A DNA stretch of 32,659 bases from Mesorhizobium sp. WSM4311 (GTDB lineage: Bacteria; Pseudomonadota; Alphaproteobacteria; Rhizobiales; Rhizobiaceae), in NCBI RefSeq assembly GCF_002295115.1, contig NZ_NSFV01000027.1, positions 1 through 32,659 of the forward strand, given 5' to 3'. Both the position numbers and the translations under genes were made by a program. Of this stretch, positions 8,657 through 16,623 are shown piece by piece. Positions within the stretch are counted from its first letter, which is position 1; every line of letters begins with the position of its first letter. Below the pieces are notes generated by a model, which ran no database searches, was not told the origin of the DNA, and saw nothing but the letters and a program-made list of their open reading frames with translations.

Positions 8657-8710
8657 ATGGGCCAGGTTCTTCATGGGAGCGCCACGACGACAGAGGCGGT
8701 CCGTCGGGCG
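8657..8710 (+). mobile_element. IS481-family transposase, 5' stub
   Basis: The frame beginning at the ATG at 8657 reads MGQVLHGSATTTEAVRRA, the start of a transposase common in rhizobial IS481-type elements. Similarity stops after about 18 residues. The remainder of the gene is missing, so this is only a stub left by deletion. Confidence 0.6.
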
Positions 8711-8916
8711 CCCGCTGATCAAGGGTTTGTTTTCAGCGATGGGATGGTCGCGGGGCTTACGCTCCTAAGGACGACCTTAAGAGCCCAGCCTCGCTACCGT
8801 GCCATGATCGCGCAAGGCGGCCCTCGCCGGAGGCGTACCCGAGGATCGCCCCTGACCAACAAGGAAAAGCCGGATCGACGCGGTCATGTATCCTCTAAGA
8901 GTTGTCATGACGCTTA

Positions 8917-8925
8917 CCTCCTTCA
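8917..8925 (+). repeat. 9-bp target-site duplication, left
   Basis: CCTCCTTCA immediately left of the IS256 element. The identical 9-mer is at 10261-10269 on the other side. IS256-family elements typically make 8-9 bp duplications. Confidence 0.85.
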
Positions 8926-10260
8926 GGTTGTGTGCGTCAAGTTCTGCAAAATGGGGCGGCCACGATGCTGGTCATGCGGCTTGGCGTAGAGCGAGCTTCT
9001 TGTGCTCGCGCAGATCGTCCATGTTGATGTAGCGGTTGGCCTCCATCCAGTTCTCGTTGGTCTCGCAGCCAGCGCCCTGACGAGGCGCAGGCAGCTTTCA
9101 TTGGGGAAGATGCGCATGACATTGGTGCGCCGGCGGATTTCCTCATTGTGCCGTTCAAGCATGTTGGTGCTCTTGAGATGCTTGTGATGCTGGCGCGGCA
9201 GGCAAAAGAAGGTCAGCGTGCGCTCGATGGTCTCCTCCACCCAACTCGTCAGTCGCGGATAGCGGCCCGACCATTTGGACAGCCATGCGGCGAGATCGGC
9301 CTTGGCCTCGGCGAGATCGCGCCGGTCATTAGAGCCAGCGCAAGTCCTGCAGGCAGTCGGCGCCGTGCTTTCTCGGCAGGTGATCGAGCGCGTTCCTGAG
9401 GAAGTGGACGTAGCAGCGCTGCCAGGCGGCTTCGGGGATCACCTCGCCGATCGCCGCGACCAGGCCGGCATGATTGGCGGAGACAACCAGCTCGACGCCC
9501 TTGGGGCTGCGCGCCTTCAGCGCGACGAGGAAATCCCTCCAGGCCGAGCGGCTTTCGCGATTGGCCATCTCGACGGCCAGGATCTGGCGCCGGCCGTCCC
9601 AGTCGATGCCGACAGCGATCAGCACCGCCTGGCTCATGACGACGCCGGCCTCACGCACCTTCTCTTAGCGCGCATCGAGGATGAGGTAAGGAAACGGCTC
9701 TTGAAGGGGGCGCCTGGCAAAGGCAGCGAGGCTCTCGTCCAGCCGCTTGTTGATGGCCGAGATCGACGAGGCCGAGAACGCATGGCCGCACAGCTCTTCC
9801 GTGATCGCCTTGACCTTGCGGGTCGACACGCCCTGCACATACATCTCCGCAAGCGTCGCCACCAAGGCCCGCTCCGAACGCTGGTAACGCTCGAGAAGCT
9901 CGGTCGAGAAGCGGCCGGCCCGGTCCTGCGGAACCCGCAGCTCAAGCTTGCCGACCCGCGTGACAAGGGTGCGGCCGTAATAACCCGAGCGGTAGCCGAG
10001 CCGCTCAGGTGTGCGCTCGCTCTTCGAAGCCCCCAGCGCCTCGTCCATCTCGGCCTCGAGTACCTCCTGCATCACCGCACGGATCACTTCGTGAAGTCCG
10101 TCCGGGTCCGAAAGCAGAATGTCTTTGATGGCAGCGCTGCCGGTCTTACTTTCAATCTTGGTCATGGTGGCGTTCCTTCGCGGGAATCGGTGACGTGAAC
10201 AATCACCAGCCTGCCATGACCGCCCTCTCTCAGCGAATTTGCAGAACTGTCAGCACACAC
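8926..10260 (-). mobile_element. IS256-family insertion sequence, complete but inactive
   Basis: 1335 bp bounded by imperfect terminal inverted repeats. The left end begins ggttgtgtgcgtcaagttct; the complement of the right end begins gtgtgtgctgacagttctgc. Both share GTGTGC and AGTTCTGCAAA with a short mismatched spacer. A perfect 9-bp direct repeat flanks it. It carries one leftward transposase gene, broken by several mutations. The intact ends and duplication show that this is an authentic insertion, and its target was a GNAT gene (10261-10433). Confidence 0.88.
8972..10165 (-). pseudogene. IS256-family transposase, disrupted
   Basis: Mutator-type DDE transposase, about 400 aa if repaired. 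The ATG at 10165 starts MTKIESKTGSAAI. The first catalytic Asp lies in PYLILDAR, directly followed by a TAA (9665-9667) where relatives have Tyr. The same frame continues past it (SQAVLIAVGIDWDGRRQ) to a second block at 9329-9340, where an extra base shifts the frame after LRWL. Further shifts occur in the C-terminal part, which reads LKSTNMLERHNEEIRRR and ends DLREHKKLALRQAA in yet another frame at 8972. The second catalytic region reads SANHAGL instead of S-D-D-H, so the catalytic Asp is lost too. It is not functional. Confidence 0.88.
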
Positions 10261-10269
10261 CCTCCTTCA
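10261..10269 (+). repeat. 9-bp target-site duplication, right
   Basis: Second copy of CCTCCTTCA, immediately right of the IS256 element. On the minus strand it falls inside the frame of the interrupted GNAT gene. Confidence 0.85.
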
Positions 10270-10433
10270 TCACAAACCCAACCGAACAACTGGGCAGGTG
10301 TTCCAAAAAACGCCGAGTTCCAATAAGGACTCAGGTCCTGGTCCGCTATTGTCACCCCTTCCAAGTCGATGTGTTCGTCACAAATCTTGCGCAATTGAGA
10401 AAGGTCGCCCGGGCGTACAACTCTGATTTCCAC
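10261..10433 (-). pseudogene. GNAT acetyltransferase, 5' fragment truncated by IS256
   Basis: Start GTG at 10433 with AGGAG 7 nt upstream. The frame reads VEIRVVRPGDLSQLRKICDE and continues to LFGWVCDEGG, the first 55 or so residues of a GNAT domain, before meeting the IS256 end. The acetyl-CoA-binding part is missing. Joining the DNA left of the IS (complement of 8916 downward) extends the frame by only a few residues (KRHDNS) before a stop, so the 3' part was lost or had already decayed. Confidence 0.7.
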
Positions 10434-10658
10434 AGTATTCTCCTGCTTCTCGTTCCGGCACACGTCAGGGGATTTGCTTGCGCAGTTGCCTGATGTGGCA
10501 GGTGAGCCAGCCCGCATATTGGCCGTCGTATTGTGGGCCGCGACGCTCACATGTGCGCACCCGATGAAGTGTAGATGTGTTTGTTTCAGGCAATGAGGCG
10601 CGTCTTGTGAGCACCGCCACGGTGGACCTGAAATCGCCTCACAGACGCTTGCCCACTG

Positions 10659-10689
10659 AACACGTCCCCGCCATGACCGGGGACGTGTT
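10659..10689. terminator. Perfect 12-bp stem-loop downstream of the decayed ehuB
   Basis: AACACGTCCCCG and CGGGGACGTGTT form a perfect 12-bp stem around a 7-nt loop, starting 15 bp past the stop of the minus-strand ehuB relic. There is no T-run, so intrinsic termination is uncertain. The intact ehuB also has a hairpin just after its stop (21313-21349), which suggests both serve to stabilise the ehuB message or attenuate transcription. Confidence 0.55.
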
Positions 10690-10703
10690 AAGGCACATTG
10701 CCT

Positions 10704-11300
10704 TCAGCCTCTGCAGAGGTCAGCGGTCTTGCTGCCGTCCGCAGGTTGTCTTTGCCGTAGCCGTATTTGCCGAATACTGCCATCATTTCGCCAGAGCCAA
10801 CATAGTCCTGCATACGGCATTGAACGCGTCGACCGCAGCCTGCTCGTTGAGCTCGAAGGCGATAGCAGGATAGTTGGCTGGCGCGATGAACGAATCGGCC
10901 AGCTCAAGGCTGTGGTCCTTCTTAACAAGTCCAGTCGCTGTAAAGTAGTCGAGGGCACCGGCGGCGGCGCGACAGCCTGTCCGCCGGCGGTCCGGCGACC
11001 TGCATGATTTTGTCGTCGGCGATGCCTGACTTTTTCGCGTCCTGGACCGCGGTGTAGCCTGTATCACTGACGAAGGTGAGTCCCTTGTCACGCACATCCT
11101 CATAAGAATGCAGCCCTTCCGGGTTGCCCTTAGGCACCAGCAGTGCGCCTCTCTCCGTAGCGATCGGTTCGCTGAACAGCACGTTGCGGCAGCGCTCCGG
11201 CTTGATCCACATGCCGGCCGTGATGAAGTCGAAGCGGCTAGCCTGCAGGCCGGGGACAAGTGAGCCCCATTCGGTTACGACCGGCTCGATTCTATTCTCG
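10704..11300 (-). pseudogene. Decayed ehuB-like substrate-binding protein gene (minus-strand copy)
   Basis: Relic of a periplasmic amino-acid/ectoine-type binding protein. It begins abruptly near 11300 with IEPVVTEWGSLVPGLQ, so the signal peptide and first lobe are missing. It continues GMWIKPERCRNVLFSEPI, VPKGNPEGLHSY and IMQVAGPP. A deletion and frameshift near 10970-11000 move it to AAGALDYFTATG and ELADSFIAPANYPAIAF in a second frame. Another shift leads to DGSKTADLCRG and the stop at 10704. It is clearly homologous to the intact ehuB (20430-21302) but diverged, so it is an old paralogue rather than a fresh copy. Confidence 0.85.
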
Positions 11301-11366
11301 TGTTTTTGCGCGACGCACGCAAATGCCAGACAATCCGATCCCCAAATTAATTCCCAGCACCGCAGG

Positions 11367-11840
11367 TTATTTGGTGTCCGCTTTTTCAACGAGACGCTCC
11401 ATGAGCGTGCTGTAGGCGACAAAACCGGTGTGAGACCAGAAGGTCTTGCGGCCAGGATTGGTCTCCAGCACGTCGAGGAAAATCCTTGATTTGTTGTGGA
11501 AACGAGACCGAATAAGCAGCTCAAGGGTCCTGCAGCCAATCTCCGAACGTCGGTGTTGGCAGCTGACGTAGAATTGCCTCAAAAAGACGCGTTGCCCACT
11601 CGGCTCCGCATTGTCTGGCTCCAAACGATGAGTGGCGAGGCCCACAATCTCGCCGTTCTGGCTGAAGAGGTCGACCATCCAAATTTCGCGATTCACCAAC
11701 TGAATAAACCGCTCCTTGAGTTCTGAAACCGTCATCGGGGTTTCGATGCTTCTCGGCCTCGATCAACTCGCGGTTCAACATTGCCAACTTGTCGAAATCT
11801 TCGGCGGCAGCTCTGCGAATCTCAATTGTCTCTGAAGCAC
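11367..11840 (-). pseudogene. GNAT acetyltransferase with a single-base frameshift
   Basis: One frame reads IEIRRAAAEDFDKLAMLNRE and LIEAEKHRNP. It then shifts by one base in the run aaccccg near 11733 to the frame MTVSELKERFIQLV, with VFLRQFYVSCQHRRSEIG as the acetyl-CoA region and FWSHTGFVAYSTLMERL near the end. Repairing one base restores a normal GNAT protein of about 155 aa. A ribosome site (AGGAGAGG) precedes a GTG at 11840 that is out of frame with the first segment, so a second defect near the start is likely. It lies upstream of the decayed ehuB on the same strand. A sequencing error is possible for the single-base shift. Confidence 0.75.
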
Positions 11841-12063
11841 TGTGATCCTCTCCTGACCCATGCGACCCACGCAGCGGGCTAGGCAATGCGCTCCTACATG
11901 TCCGTGGTGGGTAAAGCCCGTCCGCAGCCAAAAATCCTATGATTAGAGTTGTTCTCGATGACCTCCGATACGGATTCTCTCGCCGGGCTTATTTCGATTT
12001 GGTCGAGGTCATTGAATCCTGCATCGCCCGACAGCCGCGCCGTCGGTAGGGATCAGCAAGCGT

Positions 12064-13524
12064 TCAATTTCCAGATGGTGGCTGCGAGAGGCGGATACCA
12101 ACGTTTCTCGTCTGAACGTAGCCGTCCAGCGCTTCCTGACCCTTCTCCCTGCCGTAGCCGGACTGGTTTATCCCACCGAACGGTGTTTCCACCCCGCCCA
12201 CATACCACCCATTCACGTACACTTGACCGGCCCAAAGGCGGTCGGCGGTCCAGAGGGCCCGGTCAATATCCCGCGTGAACACGCCCGCTGCCAGACCGTG
12301 AACGGTGTCGTTCGCGAGATTGACGGCCATTCCCGGATTATCGAACGTGGTAACGGCAAGAACAGGACCGAATACTTCTTGCTGGAAGAGATTGCTGTCT
12401 CGCGCGACATCGGCAAACACCGTGGCCGCCATAAAGTAACCGCTCCGCTCCGAAAGCGCAGTCCCGCCGGTTACGAGTCGCGCGCCCTGCGAGAGGGCCG
12501 TCTGGCAGGCCCGCTCAACTCCTTGTCGTTGGTTTCGGGAGATCAACGGGGTGATGTCGCAGTTTTCGCGTCCTGGACCGACCGACAGTCCTTCGACGCA
12601 GACCCTCACTCTTTCCACCAGTTTGTCTGCAATAGAACGTTCCACAATAAGACGTGTAAGGTTGTTGCAATTCTGGCCTGCATTCAGAAAGGTCCCGACG
12701 CGTACCGCTTCCACAACGCAGTCGAGGTCGGCATCGGAATACACAACTGCAGCCGACTTTCCGCCCAGTTCCATTATGCAGGGCACGATCCGATCCGCTG
12801 CCGTCTTGAGCACCGTCCGCCCAGTAGTAATCGAGCCCGTGAAGACGATGTGGCGAACGTCGGGATGTTCGATCAGCGCCTGGCCTGCCGTTTGGCCGTA
12901 TCCAGTGAGCACGTTGACCGCTCCGGCAGGCAGCCCCGCTGTCTCACAGGCACGCGCAAGTTCAACTCCGGAAAGGGGAGCTAGTTCCGGCGACTTCACC
13001 ACGACTGAGTTGCCGGTTGCGATGGCGCAGGCCAGCGAGCGGGCCGTCAGTTCAAGTGGACCATTCCACGGAACGATCTGGGCGGACACGCCGAAGGGAC
13101 TTCTGACTGTGTAGTTGACCAGGTTGGCCCCGCGCGGGATCGAGCGCCCTTCAAGTTTGTCGGCCAAGCCACCATAGTATCGCAGGTATCTGATGGCGGT
13201 CTGAACCTCGCCATCGGCAAGTTCCAATGCCTTCCCCGTCTCCGCGCAGTTAATGGCTGCGATCTCGTCGAAACGCGCTTCAAGGGCGTCGGCAACGCGA
13301 AACAACATGCGACCGCGATCATACGGATGCATGTCTATCAGCACGCGGTCGCGAAAAACGCGGTGAGCAGCAGTAACGGCAAGCTCGATGTCTTGGGGTC
13401 CTGCTTCAGCTACGACAGCAATCGTTTCGGCGCTCGCCGGGTCATCGACCTCGATGCGTGTGCCGGACACAGAATCCCGCCACTCGCCATCGATATAATT
13501 TTTGACTACGTCGTTGCTGGCCAT
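12064..13524 (-). CDS. NAD(P)+-dependent aldehyde dehydrogenase (DoeC-like context)
   Basis: Cytoplasmic aldehyde dehydrogenase of 486 aa, full length. Cofactor-binding residues include PWNGPLELT (N154), VVVKSPELAP (K177) and FTGSITTGR (228-236). The general base is E252 in MELGGKSAAV and the nucleophile is C286 in NAGQNCNN. The C-terminal oligomerisation region is intact. It is downstream of the DoeD/EctB-type aminotransferase on the same strand, 225 bp apart with a hairpin between. This suggests that it oxidises the aldehyde made by the aminotransferase, for example aspartate semialdehyde to aspartate as DoeC does in ectoine degradation. The substrate is inferred from context only; the ALDH family is broad. 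Confidence 0.9.
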   Translation of the reverse strand: MASNDVVKNYIDGEWRDSVSGTRIEVDDPASAETIAVVAEAGPQDIELAVTAAHRVFRDRVLIDMHPYDRGRMLFRVADALEARFDEIAAINCAETGKALELADGEVQTAIRYLRYYGGLADKLEGRSIPRGANLVNYTVRSPFGVSAQIVPWNGPLELTARSLACAIATGNSVVVKSPELAPLSGVELARACETAGLPAGAVNVLTGYGQTAGQALIEHPDVRHIVFTGSITTGRTVLKTAADRIVPCIMELGGKSAAVVYSDADLDCVVEAVRVGTFLNAGQNCNNLTRLIVERSIADKLVERVRVCVEGLSVGPGRENCDITPLISRNQRQGVERACQTALSQGARLVTGGTALSERSGYFMAATVFADVARDSNLFQQEVFGPVLAVTTFDNPGMAVNLANDTVHGLAAGVFTRDIDRALWTADRLWAGQVYVNGWYVGGVETPFGGINQSGYGREKGQEALDGYVQTRNVGIRLSQPPSGN

Positions 13525-13674
13525 CCAGTCCTCTTTCTTATCGCTCGATTTTCTTCGAATTGGCGCAGCGACAGTGGTCGGCGCCGCAGGAAGAACGGCA
13601 ACCGTGGTATCGGTCCGGCAGTGAAAGCCCTAGTCTGCCGTTCAGCCGCTCCGAGTTCGCCCACTGCCACATGC

Positions 13675-13699
13675 CACGGAACGGCCTTCCCGTTCCGTG
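13675..13699. terminator. Perfect 10-bp stem-loop between aminotransferase and ALDH genes
   Basis: CACGGAACGG and CCGTTCCGTG form a perfect 10-bp stem with a 5-nt loop (ccttc), about 50 nt after the aminotransferase stop on the minus strand. There is no U-tract. It may partially terminate or process the transcript and lower dehydrogenase expression relative to the aminotransferase. Confidence 0.5.
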
Positions 13700-13749
13700 A
13701 CTGCGAGCGGCCCGATTTTGGACCTGCTAGTGGCCCGGTGCTTTGTCGG

Positions 13750-15066
13750 CTAGCGAGCCGCGCCTCCACCGTCGAGGGTAGTCGCTACTGCGCCAATGCT
13801 GTCGCGAATGATGGACAGACCACGCCGAAGGTCAGCCTCGGCGATGGTGAGGGCAGTCATGAACTTAAGCACCTCACCGTATGAGCCGGCGATCTCGATC
13901 ACCAAGCCCCGACGAAAAGCCTCCTGGGAGACCAGACCTGGCAAGGAGTGGTGCTTCGGTGAAACGAGTCCGTACATCAGACCGCGGCCTCGCACGCTCA
14001 GGCCGAGGGTGGGGAATTCCTCGGTAATCGCGTTGAGTTCTTGGACCAAGATCGCAGACTTGCGAGCGATCTCATCCTCGAACTTGGAGTCGGACCAGTA
14101 AGCTTCGAGGGCCGCACGAGCAGTGACGAAAGCATAGTTGTTGCCTCTGAAGGTCCCGGTGTGTGCGCCCGGGGCCCAGACATCAAGTTCAGGCTTGATG
14201 AGAATAAGGGCCATTGGGGTTCCGATCGCCGACAAAGATTTGGACAGGGTAACGATGTCCGGCACAATTGCAGCCGCTTCGAAACTGAAGAAACTGCCCG
14301 CGCGACCGACCCCGGCCTGGATGTCATCGAGGATCATCAAGATTCCGTGCCGCGACGTTAGCTCGCGCAGCCGTTGCAGCCAAGTAACGCTCGCAGCATT
14401 GATGCCGCCTTCACCTTGGATCCCTTCCAGGATCACCGCGGCAGGTTTGTCGAGGCCACTGTTGGGGTCATTGAGAAGCTTTTCGAAGTAATCGATTGTG
14501 TCAACTGACGCCCCCAGGTAGCCTTCGTATGGCAACGATGTCACATGGGCGAGGGGAAACCCGGCAGCGGCCCGGTGCTCCTTGTTTCCCATCGCTGCCA
14601 ATGCTCCAGCGCTTTCCCCATGGAACGAGTTGGTAAACGAGACGATGTTCGATCTCCCGGTCACCTGGCGAGCCAGTTTTAGACTCGCTTCGACCGCGTT
14701 CGTACCTGTGGGGCCGGGAAACTGTAATTTGTATGTCAGACCACGAGGCTTGAGAATGTATCGCTCGAAAGCTTCGATGAAGGCTTTCTTGGCCGTCGTG
14801 GCAAGGTCCAGCCCATGCACAATTCCGTCGCGCTCGATATAATCCAGCAGCGCCTTCTTGATGACGGGGTTGTTGTGCCCATAATTCAAAACGCCTGCAC
14901 CGGCGAAAAAGTCGAGATATTCCCGACCGTCTGCAGCGATGAGAGTGGTCCCGACTCCGCGATCGAATAGGGCGGGGAAGGCGCGGACGTAGCTGCGCAC
15001 CTCAGACTCCAGGCGATTGAAAACCGCGAGACCTGCATCCATTTCAGGTGCGAATTGCTTGCTCAT
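13750..15066 (-). CDS. Class-III PLP aminotransferase, diaminobutyrate:2-oxoglutarate type (EctB/DoeD-like)
   Basis: Fold-type I transaminase of 438 aa, full length, interconverting L-2,4-diaminobutyrate plus 2-oxoglutarate with aspartate semialdehyde plus glutamate if the EctB/DoeD assignment holds. PLP-related features are GPTGTNAVEASLKLAR (about 118-133), SFHGES (148-152), ILDDIQAGVGRAGSFFSFE (D247 region) and the Schiff-base lysine K276 in VTLSKSLSAIG. The DDIQ-G-GR-G-FFSFE pattern is the EctB/DoeD/Dat form. I chose the ATG at 15066 because GAGGAG lies 8 nt upstream; the frame is open to 15177 without similarity. It is divergent from the AsnC regulator gene and upstream of the dehydrogenase, matching a DoeD-DoeC pair. 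No ectA or ectC is present, so a catabolic direction is more likely. Confidence 0.88.
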   Translation of the reverse strand: MSKQFAPEMDAGLAVFNRLESEVRSYVRAFPALFDRGVGTTLIAADGREYLDFFAGAGVLNYGHNNPVIKKALLDYIERDGIVHGLDLATTAKKAFIEAFERYILKPRGLTYKLQFPGPTGTNAVEASLKLARQVTGRSNIVSFTNSFHGESAGALAAMGNKEHRAAAGFPLAHVTSLPYEGYLGASVDTIDYFEKLLNDPNSGLDKPAAVILEGIQGEGGINAASVTWLQRLRELTSRHGILMILDDIQAGVGRAGSFFSFEAAAIVPDIVTLSKSLSAIGTPMALILIKPELDVWAPGAHTGTFRGNNYAFVTARAALEAYWSDSKFEDEIARKSAILVQELNAITEEFPTLGLSVRGRGLMYGLVSPKHHSLPGLVSQEAFRRGLVIEIAGSYGEVLKFMTALTIAEADLRRGLSIIRDSIGAVATTLDGGGAAR

Positions 15067-15687
15067 AGGCGAACTCCTCAATCTGAAGCCTGCAAAGCCA
15101 GGCCTCTTCTGCTTTATGAAGTGGCGTGTAGGTGCCGTTGTGAGACAATAGCGCGCTACATTGGGCGCCTTGCGCAAATTCTGAGCGGCGGGATGCAGTA
15201 ATTATGCGAAATTGCCGGCAGGTTGCATAAGGCCGGCGGTTTGTGTGGCTGCGGTGACGATTTTTCCCAACCACCTCAAGACGGCTGCATTTGATGCAGC
15301 AACCGGGGCAGGCGAACCTAGCGCTCGATTCCCTATACACAGATGAGACTCTTGGCAGCGTGAGCCAACGAATGGAAGCCGAAGCGCGGAAATAGAGGTC
15401 CCCCCTATCATCATCGTCCAGTCGGCTTAGCGTTTAAGTTCCGAGACGTTTCCTCGGCCGAACTGGGCGCAAGGCCTCGGCTTTTGACCGTCGGCTGCCA
15501 TTGTCAGTTGGGCGATGGTGGACAGCACTCTTCGGCCAATGGCTATAACTGACGTCGAGGACGATAGCCGACTTTGGTCCCATGCCTGGCCTGATCGTTT
15601 GGGCTTCCGTCTGCGCGGGGTTGAGGCTACAGTCGAGTGCATATCGCAGTTTTTCTGCGCAAATTGCAGCTATTCCGGAGAATGACC
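15067..15687. promoter_or_regulatory. Divergent control region, aminotransferase and AsnC genes
   Basis: 621 bp between two divergent genes, with no supported gene inside. The 10-mer TGCGCAAATT occurs twice, at 15171-15180 and at 15656-15665 (32 bp before the regulator start), and a close relative TGCGAAATTGCC is at 15205-15216. Each end of the region thus carries a similar A/T-centred TGCG...TTGC-like element. Because AsnC/Lrp proteins commonly control their own divergent promoter, these are candidate operators. Promoter boxes are not assigned. Confidence 0.5.
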
Positions 15688-16152
15688 ATGGAATTGGATC
15701 GGATAGATCTGAAAATCTTAAGCGCTGTTCAGCGCAACAATCGCCAAACAACGGAAGAATTGGGCCAACTGGCCGGTATATCGCCCACGGCCTGTCAGCG
15801 GCGATTGAAGCAGTTGCGACAAATTGGCGTAATTGAGGCTGATGTTGCAATCGTGTCGCCTGAGGCGGTGGGCAGGTCCCTGATGATGCTGGTCTTGGTC
15901 GACATTGAGCGCTATCGTTCCGACGTCATCGATCGCTTCAAGCAGTCTCTACAGAAGGCGCCTGAAGTAATGAGCGCGTATGCGGTCACCGGTAACGCCG
16001 ATTTCGTTCTCCTTCTCTCCGTGCGTGACTTGGCAGAGTACGACGCATTCTCGAGGCGTTTCTTCTTTGATAGCCCGGCTGTTAGAAATTACAGCACGAT
16101 GATTGTGATGGATCGCACGAAGGTAACCTTGGCGGTGCCAATCGATGTATAG
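15688..16152 (+). CDS. AsnC/Lrp-family transcriptional regulator (DoeX-like context)
   Basis: DNA-binding regulator of 154 aa. The N-terminal winged helix-turn-helix spans about residues 4-52 (LDRIDLKILSAVQRNN, then GISPTACQRRLKQL as recognition helix). The C-terminal RAM effector-binding domain spans about 65-150 (LVLVDIER, then SAYAVTGNADFVLLLSV). The ATG at 15688 is chosen because GGAG at 15677-15680 sits 7 nt upstream. An ATG at 15682 would be too close, and the frame upstream to 15637 lacks similarity. Divergent from the aminotransferase gene, it resembles DoeX of ectoine catabolic loci, which responds to pathway intermediates such as diaminobutyrate derivatives. It probably controls the aminotransferase/dehydrogenase genes and possibly the ehu operon. 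Confidence 0.9.
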   Translation: MELDRIDLKILSAVQRNNRQTTEELGQLAGISPTACQRRLKQLRQIGVIEADVAIVSPEAVGRSLMMLVLVDIERYRSDVIDRFKQSLQKAPEVMSAYAVTGNADFVLLLSVRDLAEYDAFSRRFFFDSPAVRNYSTMIVMDRTKVTLAVPIDV

Positions 16153-16615
16153 AACGCGCAATCTTACGCGCATTCAACAACTGGTTGATCCGATTCACCG
16201 ATGACTGGCGCAAGGGTCAGCCGCCTTGCCCGCCGGCCATGATTGGGACGGGAGTTTTCGTACCGCTAAAGCGGCGATGGAGCGCAAGGCGAAGCATCAT
16301 TCTGCTCCTTACAACGGCCTCGTCAGCGCGATGCTGCAAAAGCACTTCTGGACCTACCGGGCTGCATTCTGATGTATCTCGCGATAGGTTTGTCCCCTTC
16401 AGTCGCGATGCGCTTTGTCCACTTAAGTCACGACGCTCCGGCATCGCCTTCAGCCCTGATGGACTGCTGGCAAGGTCATGTTTAAACGTTCCGCCCCGTT
16501 GGGAGGCCGCCATAATGCGAATCTCTTAAGAATGCGCTGATTTCCTGCGTCCTGCAAGATAATTGCGCGTTTTTGCTTGCTCGCCGTCTGCTAGATTTTT
16601 GCCCGACTCAGACAT
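16153..16615. other. Intergenic region upstream of GMC copy 2, no recognisable gene
   Basis: 463 bp without a supported gene. It contains a pair of 23-bp direct repeats (16389-16436). The part right before the GMC gene (16510-16620) is AT-rich and must hold whatever promoter copy 2 has. Short frames have no similarity. Confidence 0.4.
16389..16436 (+). repeat. Two 23-bp imperfect direct repeats, 25-bp period
   Basis: 16389-16411 and 16414-16436 both read TTTGTCC-CTT-AGTC-CGA-GC with four mismatches. Repeats of this type starting with TGTCC resemble the multiple terminal repeats at the ends of IS21-family elements, so this may be an IS end left by deletion. That link is inference. Confidence 0.55.
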
Positions 16616-16623
16616 TTGCGAGT

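Noticed and set aside
11958..12012. Inverted repeat ATGACCTC...GAGGTCAT downstream of the aldehyde dehydrogenase.
   Set aside because: Only 8 bp with a 39-nt spacer; too weak to call a terminator or operator.
16540..16580. A possible sigma-54 (-24/-12) promoter before GMC copy 2 (ctgcaagataattgc).
   Set aside because: The critical GG of the -24 element is absent; only the TTGC part matches.
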